A stretch of DNA of 16,023 nt from Candidatus Bathyarchaeota archaeon (GTDB lineage: Archaea; Thermoproteota; Bathyarchaeia; 40CM-2-53-6): contig VBBQ01000021.1 in the NCBI GenBank assembly GCA_005888755.1, positions 20,756 to 36,778 of the forward strand, in the 5' to 3' direction. The notes beneath the pieces are model-generated. The model was given only the letters and a program-made list of their open reading frames with translations. It ran no database searches and was not told where the DNA came from. Shown piece by piece: positions 1 through 6,072 of this stretch. A program made the translations under genes and the position numbers. How positions within the stretch are numbered: position 1 is the stretch's first letter; each line of letters starts with the position of its first letter.

Positions 1-576
1 GGTCTTCTACTTCTCCACAACACAGATCTCTCAACAATCTACGAGCGTGCCGGCAGACTGCACGGTAGCAAAGGATCCATCACCCAAATGCCAATTCTAA
101 CCATGCCAGGAGACGACGTCACCCATCCCATCCCCGATCTCACCGGCTACATCACCGAGGGACAGATCTACATCGATCGAGGATTACACCGGAAAGGAAT
201 CTACCCACCCATCGACCCCGCACCATCTCTCTCGCGATTGATGAAGGAAGGAATCGGCAAGGGCCGGACTCGAGAGGATCACCGGGAAGTATCAGACCAG
301 CTCTACTACGCATACGCCGAAGGGCGAAGCTTCCGTGACCTTGTCGCTGTCATCGGTGAAGAAGCGCTCTCTGCCCGAGACAAGCTCTACCTAGGTTTCG
401 CTGACAATTTCGAGAGGAAGTTCATCAATCAAGGACTCTACGAAAACCGGGACATCGATGCCACCCTCGACCTTGGCTGGAATCTTCTGAGCGTCCTCCC
501 TGAAAGCGAGCTCAAACGGATCGACCCGGCGACGATCAAGAAGTATCATCCGAAATATCGCGGGAAGACGGCGTAG
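1..576 (+). CDS. atpB: A-type ATP synthase subunit B, C-terminal part (5' end outside window)
   Basis: The reading frame is open from base 1 and ends at TAG 574-576, giving about 191 residues of a protein normally near 460 residues. The start is therefore off the left edge and the ATG at 88 is internal. Recognisable family segments are [12 protein letters not shown], a stretch reading [20 protein letters not shown], then [29 protein letters not shown] and [17 protein letters not shown]. Subunit B is the nucleotide-binding but non-catalytic partner of subunit A in the A1 headpiece of the membrane ATP synthase. The stop overlaps the GTG of subunit D by one base, so the two are translationally coupled in the usual archaeal B-D order. 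The first ten residues at the window edge match the family poorly, so an edge variation or sequence error there is possible. Confidence 0.95.
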   Translation, partial: GLLLLHNTDLSTIYERAGRLHGSKGSITQMPILTMPGDDVTHPIPDLTGYITEGQIYIDRGLHRKGIYPPIDPAPSLSRLMKEGIGKGRTREDHREVSDQLYYAYAEGRSFRDLVAVIGEEALSARDKLYLGFADNFERKFINQGLYENRDIDATLDLGWNLLSVLPESELKRIDPATIKKYHPKYRGKTA

Positions 577-1241
577 TGTCAGAGATCGTCGCGGGCGCTC
601 GTCCAACCCGGATGGAGCTTATCGCCCTCCGGCGACGACGACGCATAGCACAGCGAGGCGGGGACCTGTTACGCGAGAAGTTGGACGCCCTGATGATTGA
701 GTTCTTTCAGTTCGCCCGAGAAATCACCGCGCTACGCCAAAAGACACAGGATCTGTTGTTCCAGGCTTACGAGAAGTTCACCGAGGCCCAGATGCTCATG
801 GGCTTTACGAGAGTTGAAGAAACATCCCTAACGGTTCAAGATCGTTTTGACGTTGACGCGTCAACTCGAAACGTCATCGGCGTCTCCATTCCATACGTCT
901 CAGTGAAACTGAAATCTCTAGAAGGATTTCCTTATTCCATGATCGGAAGCAGCGCCAAACTCGATGAAGCAGTCGCATTAATGACGGAGGCCGTCAAGAA
1001 CGTGGTAGAGCTGTCTGCAGCCGAGGCCGCCATTCGCAGATTAGCCGAAGCGATTTCCGCCACAAAAAGGCGAGTCAATAGCCTGGAGAACATTGTCGTC
1101 CCGAGAATTGAGAATACCATCCGGTACATCGAAATGAGTTTGCAGGAGAGGTCGAGAGAGGATTTCTTCAGGTTGAAACGAATCAAGACTCGACTGGAAG
1201 AGGAAGAAGAAACACCTTCGGTCCATCAAGTTGCAGGATAG
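576..1241 (+). CDS. atpD: A-type ATP synthase subunit D (central stalk)
   Basis: This 221-aa protein has the family N-terminus (PTRMELIALRRRRRIAQRG, then DLLREKLDALMIEFF) and the expected length of about 200-220 residues. Subunit D is the long coiled-coil shaft that rotates inside the A3B3 head and links it to the membrane rotor. The two long heptad-rich helices are visible at about residues 20-75 and 145-210, around a short variable middle part. The start is GTG 576-578, overlapping the TAG of subunit B (taGTG), which fixes the start and implies coupled translation. The tail is strongly charged, with a run of glutamates near the C-terminus. The next gene on this strand is only a broken fragment, so the operon probably ends here. 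Confidence 0.95.
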   Translation: MSEIVAGARPTRMELIALRRRRRIAQRGGDLLREKLDALMIEFFQFAREITALRQKTQDLLFQAYEKFTEAQMLMGFTRVEETSLTVQDRFDVDASTRNVIGVSIPYVSVKLKSLEGFPYSMIGSSAKLDEAVALMTEAVKNVVELSAAEAAIRRLAEAISATKRRVNSLENIVVPRIENTIRYIEMSLQERSREDFFRLKRIKTRLEEEEETPSVHQVAG

Positions 1242-1272
1242 ATCGCTCGACCGCTTTTCCAAGTAACCAGCA

Positions 1273-1447
1273 CTGACATGGGATAGGGGCTCACCGCCCG
1301 TTCAGATAATTGTCGGAATAGTCAGCATAATCATAGGCGGAACCCTCGCCTCCCCTCTCCGACTACACAGCTGGATACTTACCCGTCACACTAGGCGCTA
1401 TTGTTACGGCTATCGGGTTCTACCGAATTTCCAAAGCTAGCGGCTGA
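1273..1447 (+). pseudogene. Frameshifted small membrane protein (two predicted helices)
   Basis: No intact gene lies between subunit D and the convergent SRPBCC gene, but two frames together read as one small membrane protein. The frame from about 1273 gives a hydrophobic segment IIVGIVSIIIGGTLAS. A +1 shift within the CCCC at 1352-1355 then continues as LSDYTAGYLPVTLGAIVTA, followed by IGFYRISKASG and a TGA at 1445-1447. Removing one C joins the two parts in a single frame. No ATG, GTG or TTG fits the upstream part well: the nearby ATG at 1278 meets a stop after two codons. The family is not recognised. It could be a decayed gene or an assembly error in a C run. Confidence 0.4.
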
Positions 1448-1482
1448 GATCAACCCTTCGCCGGCCGGAGTCATCTTGATGG

Positions 1483-1923
1483 TCAATCAAAGGACTGCTC
1501 GGCTCGTTCCTTCAAGGCCTGATTCATCTCTTCAAAGCCACGCTTCGTATCCCTGTCAAGGCTCTTTGCCATGAAGGGAACAAGTAATCCCGTGAACTTC
1601 TCGTGCTGAACGAAACGGACCCCCTTCTCATCTAATGCTTCAATCGTGAAACTGTGTTCGCCGTTAAACAGTCCCGGTATCAAGAGTCGCCCGAGCCAAC
1701 TCATCTCACGGTTCGTCTCAACATTGACCATTTTGGGCTTGAACGACATCACCCTTCCCCCCGTGGGCCCAAGCTGGACCTGAAGCTGCGCTCCAGTCCT
1801 GACCTCGCCACTCATCTGTCGAATAAACGGGTTCCACTCGGGAAACTTGGCAAAATCAGTCAAGATCTGCCAGACCCGGTCAGCAGGCGCCTCAATCTCT
1901 ATCTCAGCCGAGACCTCTTTCAT
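1483..1923 (-). CDS. SRPBCC (START-like / polyketide cyclase-type) ligand-binding protein
   Basis: A 146-aa protein starting MKEVSAEIEIEAPADRVW, then ILTDFAKFPEWNPFI. This is the classic opening of the SRPBCC helix-grip fold (beta strand, APADRVW helix, P-EWNP turn). Later parts such as RVMSFKPKMVNVETNREMSW and the long C-terminal helix (RDTKRGFEEMNQALKERAE) fit the fold's strand core and closing helix. The family binds hydrophobic ligands, and the ligand here is unknown. The ATG at 1923 is chosen over the longer open frame to 2112, because the extension runs into the neighbouring 63-aa gene and does not look like this family. It is the last gene of the minus-strand cluster with the antiporter, after a gap of 109 bases, and could be separately transcribed. 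Confidence 0.85.
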   Translation of the reverse strand: MKEVSAEIEIEAPADRVWQILTDFAKFPEWNPFIRQMSGEVRTGAQLQVQLGPTGGRVMSFKPKMVNVETNREMSWLGRLLIPGLFNGEHSFTIEALDEKGVRFVQHEKFTGLLVPFMAKSLDRDTKRGFEEMNQALKERAEQSFD

Positions 1924-2032
1924 GTCTAACCCAGCCCTAAAGGGCAGAGGAAGCTGAAATGCGTTTCGGACACGAGTGCTCGTGCCCCCTCGATAACTAG
2001 GAGAAGACCAGCAGAAGTGGTGCTCGTTCTCG

Positions 2033-2224
2033 TCACTTCTTGCTCTCTTTGGCCTTAAACGCGCTCCATCGGAAAAGCAACCATAATCCAGCTGCCATGA
2101 GAATGACAGCAATTAGGGTCATGATCGAACCCAGTCCAAGCCTGAGGACAAGGGTTAGAGCTAGAAGGACCAAGCCAACATCGCTGATTACAAACGCAAC
2201 CAGACGCGGCCGACGTAGGTTCAC
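2033..2224 (-). CDS. Small membrane protein with two transmembrane helices (63 aa)
   Basis: A 63-aa protein with a basic N-terminus (MNLRRPR) and two hydrophobic segments, about residues 9-28 (VAFVISDVGLVLLALTLVLR) and 32-52 (GSIMTLIAVILMAAGLWLLF). It ends in a lysine-rich tail (KAKESKK). It starts with GTG at 2224, only 11 bases after the TAG of the antiporter gene, so it is very likely co-transcribed with it. I do not recognise a family. The placement would suit a small accessory or unrelated membrane protein, but no function can be read from the sequence. Confidence 0.65.
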   Translation of the reverse strand: MNLRRPRLVAFVISDVGLVLLALTLVLRLGLGSIMTLIAVILMAAGLWLLFRWSAFKAKESKK

Positions 2225-2235
2225 GGTTCAGGTCC

Positions 2236-3501
2236 CTAGAGTAGTTCCCAGCCCCTCTTCTTCACAAATCTCAACCAGAATCCTGCGATCAGCGACGTCA
2301 CTATTGCGGTCAGTACGAGGGCGACGAAGAACGTCTCCGATATCAGCCCCATGTCAAAGGCGACAGTGGCAACTACTATTCCGGGTCCACCTCGAGCGTT
2401 GAGAGCTATAGCAAGGTTGATGCTCGGCAGCCTCTTCTGTTTGACCAACCTCCCTACCACCAGCGCACCCCCGCCCTTCAGCGCGGTGGAAAAAATCAGA
2501 AAACCGAGAAAGAAGAGGATGTCAAACGAGTGAATCAGGTCGAGCTTCAAGCCAACCACGGCAAAATAGACAGGCGTGAACAAGGCCAGGGATATCGATT
2601 TGACCTGGGCCTTGGCGAGGGCGAAGACCTCTTCCGGCATCATTCCAATCGCAATGCCAGCTAGAAATGCGCCGAAGACAATGTTCACGCTGAGAAGGCT
2701 CGCTAACGCGACCATCGAGAAACAGAGAAACAGAGCGTACCTGGACGGGTGATACTTGACCAGAACATCAAACCTCGACCTCAGGGTATAGCGGATCAAC
2801 CTCGGCAGACCCAGCAAGGACGCGCCAAAGAACGCAACAGTAACAAACGCAGTGTAGCCGATCAGGGACAGTGATGCCGAGGCTGAAGTCCCAACCCCCG
2901 TGGCGACGGCCAACGCCCCGAACTGGATAACATCCTCCACCGTAGCAATCGCCAGTACGATCTTCGCGAACCGCGTGTTCATGATCCTCAGATCGATAAA
3001 GATCTTTGAGATCACTGGAATCGACGTGACAGAGACACCGATGCCCACGATGATGGCTAGTGAGAGCATGTTTCCGTTTGGTCCCGAGTATGGCGCGAAA
3101 TTGTAGAAGGAGGGAACGAGCATTCCGATAATGAACGGGACAACAGTGGCCCCAACGAGGAACGAGGTAGCGATCTTACGATCTTCCCTCGAGAAAGCTC
3201 TCTGGATCTCGAACCCAGATATGAACATCAAAAGAACCAGTCCGAAATAGGAGATTACGGAGATCAACGCGCCTTCTGAGGGGAACGCGCCGAAGACCCA
3301 GTTTTCCACATCAGGGGCAACGTAGCCGAGAAAAGTTGGGCCGAGAACTAGCCCGCCGAATATCTCCCCGATCACCCGGGGAAGCTTGGCTTCGTAGAAC
3401 AAGAAACCGAAAGAGTGTGCCGTGAACAGTATGAGGACCATTGCGAAGAAAAATCTGGTCAGCTCTAGACTGGAGAGCGTGATCGCGCTAGCGAGACTCA
3501 A
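2236..3501 (-). CDS. CPA2/Kef-type cation:proton antiporter
   Basis: A 421-aa, very hydrophobic protein with the hallmarks of the Na+/H+ exchanger domain of the CPA2 family. These are the N-terminal LPRVIGEIFGGLVLGPTFLG segment, then GLVLLMFISGFEI, a central IVGIGVSVTSIPVISKIF stretch, IATVEDVIQFG, and the late NARGGPGIVVATVAFDMGLI motif. About 11-13 membrane helices are expected. It exchanges Na+ or K+ for H+ across the membrane, and the ion cannot be told from this. There is no TrkA-N/RCK domain after the membrane part, unlike KefB/KefC. The start used is TTG at 3501, 12 bases after the stop of the upstream gene, with no ATG available before the first helix. It is the core gene of a minus-strand cluster. 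Confidence 0.9.
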   Translation of the reverse strand: MSLASAITLSSLELTRFFFAMVLILFTAHSFGFLFYEAKLPRVIGEIFGGLVLGPTFLGYVAPDVENWVFGAFPSEGALISVISYFGLVLLMFISGFEIQRAFSREDRKIATSFLVGATVVPFIIGMLVPSFYNFAPYSGPNGNMLSLAIIVGIGVSVTSIPVISKIFIDLRIMNTRFAKIVLAIATVEDVIQFGALAVATGVGTSASASLSLIGYTAFVTVAFFGASLLGLPRLIRYTLRSRFDVLVKYHPSRYALFLCFSMVALASLLSVNIVFGAFLAGIAIGMMPEEVFALAKAQVKSISLALFTPVYFAVVGLKLDLIHSFDILFFLGFLIFSTALKGGGALVVGRLVKQKRLPSINLAIALNARGGPGIVVATVAFDMGLISETFFVALVLTAIVTSLIAGFWLRFVKKRGWELL

Positions 3502-3513
3502 GGAGTCTCGACT

Positions 3514-3897
3514 CTACATTGAGAATTCTCTAGGATCGACTAGGAGGGTTACTTCTTTCAGAAAAGACGGCGAATCAGGCGATTGACCATTGACTGCGAA
3601 TACTGCGTGGAGATGAACCTTGAAACGTACACTCTTGGTTTCTCCGAGAAAGTCCATCCGTACATCGCCAGGCTTCCCCTGGCTTGTCTTCTCGTGGACC
3701 AGCTTTAGCATAGGGTCGCGACGTGGGAACCAGTCTAGGACGCTTTTGCGGAGCGTATCAGATGCCGAGTTGATCGCTATGCCCTTGTGTTTTTGGCTGA
3801 ATTCTTCCATCAGAGCCTTACGGGATTCCTTCGTCACATTCTCAATGTAGGTGTAGGTCTTCTGGAGGACCTGGCTCCCCTTTAGCATATCAGTCAT
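3514..3897 (-). CDS. Conserved-looking protein of unknown function (127 aa)
   Basis: A soluble 127-aa protein, mixed alpha/beta by appearance. It has a charged helical N-terminal half (SRKALMEEFSQKHKGIAINS) and a strand-rich C-terminal half (SVRFKVHLHAVFAVNG, KEVTLLVDP). There is no signal peptide, no membrane helix and no motif that I can place. The start is ATG 3897; an ATG three codons later (3888) is an alternative. A purine-rich GAGGAGA lies just upstream. It is the first gene of the minus-strand cluster and sits 12 bases before the antiporter, so a link to ion homeostasis is possible but only by position. Normal-looking composition and tight spacing argue that it is real. Confidence 0.65.
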   Translation of the reverse strand: MTDMLKGSQVLQKTYTYIENVTKESRKALMEEFSQKHKGIAINSASDTLRKSVLDWFPRRDPMLKLVHEKTSQGKPGDVRMDFLGETKSVRFKVHLHAVFAVNGQSPDSPSFLKEVTLLVDPREFSM

Positions 3898-3988
3898 CCT
3901 TCGCGCGTTCTCCTCGATGCCTCGGATTTGTTTGAGGGGGTACTCTTCATTCGTATAAGAACTGAAGGTTAGGTTTCGGCAAGGTCAG

Positions 3989-4937
3989 TCAAGAGAGGTG
4001 AGAATCCGTGAAAAAGGGAGGCAGGTCGAGAGAAGTGATGAATTGCTTGGCTGGAGTCACGCTAATGGTTACGGTTACTGAGAGACTTATGGGCCCGCCA
4101 ACGCCAGTCACGGTGACAGAATAGCTTCCGGTTGGGGTGTTCCTTGCCATGTTGATTGTTTGCGTGGATGTCCCTGAACCTCCAGACGAGAAAGTGACTG
4201 ATGTAGGGCTCAGTGTCGCTGCTGGGCCGTGCTTGACTATTGGACTGATTGCTCTCGAGAGGCTTACCGTTCCCGTGAAACCGTTGAGGCTCGTGATGGT
4301 GATGAGGGACGTGGCGGAGGTTCCAGCCCGAATCGTTAGGCCGGTCGGGCTCGCCGCCATGAGGAAGTCGGGTGTGTTACTTCCTTGGAAGTTGGCGATC
4401 TGAACGTTCTCAGGAACGAGATTCGGGTTGGCGACGGTAACACAGAGACTGTCGTTGCTTGTGCCGGAGCATCCCGTTGAGTAGCCTATTTTTTCGGTCG
4501 AAGAACTGAGGACTTCATGGGTTACGCGAAAAAAAGTTCCCTGTTGCTGGTCCGGGGACGATATAGCCTTGCGCTGCAATGTAGAGATGAGCAACGCCTG
4601 TGGTACTGTTGACAGCAGCTTGCGCAAGAAGAGGTTGGTGAATCAGACTCCCGCTAAAGTCGATGCTTAGCGGGTCAAGGGTGGACGCGTTGGTAGCGAC
4701 GTAAATGTCGAAACTGTTGATGGAGTCTGAACCCTAAATATTCACGGAAACAGTAACGTTCGTATCCACGACTCCATTAAGTGTAGGGGCAGATGCTGGG
4801 CAAGATGTCGATGTTGCATTGTCTATGCACACGGTACCGACCAACTGCGCATGAGCTGACAGGGGAGTTGCTGAAATTGCCAAGAAAGCTGCTAGCATGA
4901 GTACGATGGATGGCAAAACTACCTTTGTCTTTCTCAA
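3989..4937 (-). pseudogene. Broken secreted protein gene: signal peptide, cohesin-like and Ig-like parts
   Basis: Three pieces on the minus strand form one gene. It starts at TTG 4937 with a clear signal peptide (MRKTKVVLPSIVLMLAAFLA, then ISATPLSAHAQ). A cohesin-like domain opens next (NGVVDTNVTVSVNI) and is cut by TAG at 4734-4736. The same frame continues after the stop as GSDSINSFDIYVATNASTL, then DPLSIDFSGSLI, and shifts frame in the T7 run at 4529-4535. With six Ts it reads on smoothly into FFRVTHEVLSSSTEKIGY. The rest is a repeat-like Ig/adhesin domain (SLNGFTGTVSLS, SVTFSSGGSGTSTQTI, GSYSVTVTG). The total of 949 bases equals a multiple of three plus one, consistent with a single inserted base. 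When intact it would be an exported surface or matrix protein. Two lesions suggest real decay, although each could be a sequencing error. Confidence 0.75.
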
Positions 4938-5023
4938 GAATTACACCTTTGTTTTCGCATCGCTTCAGATAATCATGGACAGAAAACAGTTTGGGTGATA
5001 AGAACAAACCGCGAGTTGCCTGC

Positions 5024-5398
5024 TTAGTGTACTGCTCCCCATTCGTTGCCGCAGGTATCGCACCGGTACAATTTCGCCTTCCCGGAACGCTGCTCCCTAG
5101 CAGACAGCTCTATGTTCGTAGACCCGCACTTCGGACAGATAGTATGATAGATGTTCATCTTCAACGTATCAACAATGTAGCAGGATTTTGAGTGGTCGTT
5201 CCAGAACATGCACAGGTCGCGCACGCAGACGGATGCCATTAGGGGGCATATCATCTGGTTGAACTTGCTAGTAGCGGACCGAAGAATCCGGCGAAACGTA
5301 GGGTCCCGCATGTCAAGGAAGGGTTCTATTCTCGCATCATCTGGAGGGTCCTGTTCAGGTTCCTGTCTTGCTTCGCTGTCGGACCCATCTTCGGCCAT
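5024..5398 (-). CDS. Small zinc-ribbon protein with an additional cysteine cluster
   Basis: A 124-aa protein (start ATG 5398). It has an acidic, proline-rich disordered N-terminus to about residue 28, a middle region with cysteines at 51, 58, 63 and 73, and a C-terminal zinc ribbon with CPKC at 88-91 and CDTC at 113-116. The ribbon resembles that of TFIIS/RPB9-type proteins (YRCDTCGNEW). Such ribbons bind nucleic acid or protein partners. The role of this one is unknown, and the middle cysteines could bind a second metal ion. An upstream GTG (5446) in frame gives a 140-aa version. The ATG is preferred because GGGGGAG lies upstream and the extension is low-complexity. It is divergent from the ThyX pair, with about 208 bases between starts. 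Confidence 0.7.
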   Translation of the reverse strand: MAEDGSDSEARQEPEQDPPDDARIEPFLDMRDPTFRRILRSATSKFNQMICPLMASVCVRDLCMFWNDHSKSCYIVDTLKMNIYHTICPKCGSTNIELSAREQRSGKAKLYRCDTCGNEWGAVH

Positions 5399-5551
5399 TG
5401 ACCTACCGTCTCCCCCGTTCGTCCGCTCTCGCAAAGGGCAAACCACGTAGCTAAGGATGCTGTCCCTTTCAAAACCTGCAACCAGTCACAGTGATGCCCC
5501 GCTGGGTCCCTTTTCCTCATCTTGGAACAGCGAGGGTTACAAGAATAGCGG

Positions 5552-5570
5552 CGATAGCTCTTTTATTGCG
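5552..5570 (+). promoter_or_regulatory. TATA-like promoter of the ThyX gene pair
   Basis: The sequence agctcttttattgcg carries an AT-rich TTTTATT core at 5561-5567 with purine-rich bases before it. It lies about 40 bases before the ATG at 5607, which suits an archaeal TATA box with a short leader. The start is preceded by GAAGGAT (5592-5598), a possible ribosome binding site. The rest of the 5399-5606 gap shows no other structure that I can support, and it also has to serve the divergent zinc-ribbon gene. Confidence 0.4.
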
Positions 5571-5606
5571 GGCTGAACATCCACTCTCTCAGAAGGATTT
5601 CTCGGC

Positions 5607-6065
5607 ATGCGTGTTCGCCTCGTTGGCTACGAGCCTGACCTCGAAAGGGTCTGCGCCGCCGCCATGCGATCATGCTACTCTCCCCATCCCGGCTATGAGC
5701 TCTTCACGCACACGTCACAAGACAAGGTGTTGGATGGAGAGAAAATCTTCGACGCGGAACGAATAGGTGGGCTTTTGAAACGTGCGCTCGAGCTAGGACA
5801 CTATGACATTCTTGAGCATAACAGCATAACGTGGCTGGCTGAGGCTGATGAGAAAGACATCCTATTCCTCATGGAATCTTCCAAGTTCTTTGAGACAAGT
5901 CAGATCGACGAGCAAAGATGGCTCATCACGACAAACCTCCGCGTACTAGTCGAACTAGCCCGCGGCACAAACCATCTACCTTTGACGAAAGAACTTGTTG
6001 GTACTCTGAGTGAGGCCGCTCCTATAATCGCCTCGGCCTTATCGATGCCTAACACAAAGAGTTAG
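5607..6065 (+). CDS. ThyX-like protein lacking the RHR signature
   Basis: A 152-aa protein that opens like flavin-dependent thymidylate synthase (MRVRLVGYEPDLERVCAAAM, then RSCYSPHPGY) and keeps the N-terminal landmark LELGHYDILEHNSITW. This corresponds to the GHxxxxEHxxFTF segment whose first histidine contributes to FAD/dUMP binding in known ThyX. After this it has no RHRX7S motif. Instead it goes to FFETSQIDEQRWLITTNLRV (then LVEL), which resembles the later ThyX helix NARxLxxFxxLR without the following AQWEI. It is therefore a shortened paralogue that alone should not form a full active site. The TAG at 6063-6065 is seven bases before the ATG of the next ThyX gene, implying one transcript. 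An inactive regulatory or structural subunit is the leading guess; a decaying copy is the alternative. Confidence 0.8.
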   Translation: MRVRLVGYEPDLERVCAAAMRSCYSPHPGYELFTHTSQDKVLDGEKIFDAERIGGLLKRALELGHYDILEHNSITWLAEADEKDILFLMESSKFFETSQIDEQRWLITTNLRVLVELARGTNHLPLTKELVGTLSEAAPIIASALSMPNTKS

Positions 6066-6072
6066 CGATTGA

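Noticed and set aside
1924-2112. Longer N-terminus of the SRPBCC protein
   Set aside because: The extension overlaps the 63-aa membrane protein gene and does not resemble the family, which begins at MKEVSAEIEIEAP.
4734-4736. TAG read-through as pyrrolysine
   Set aside because: TAG ends several ordinary genes here (ATP synthase B and D, the antiporter, both ThyX genes), and the same gene also has a frameshift, so decay or error explains it better.
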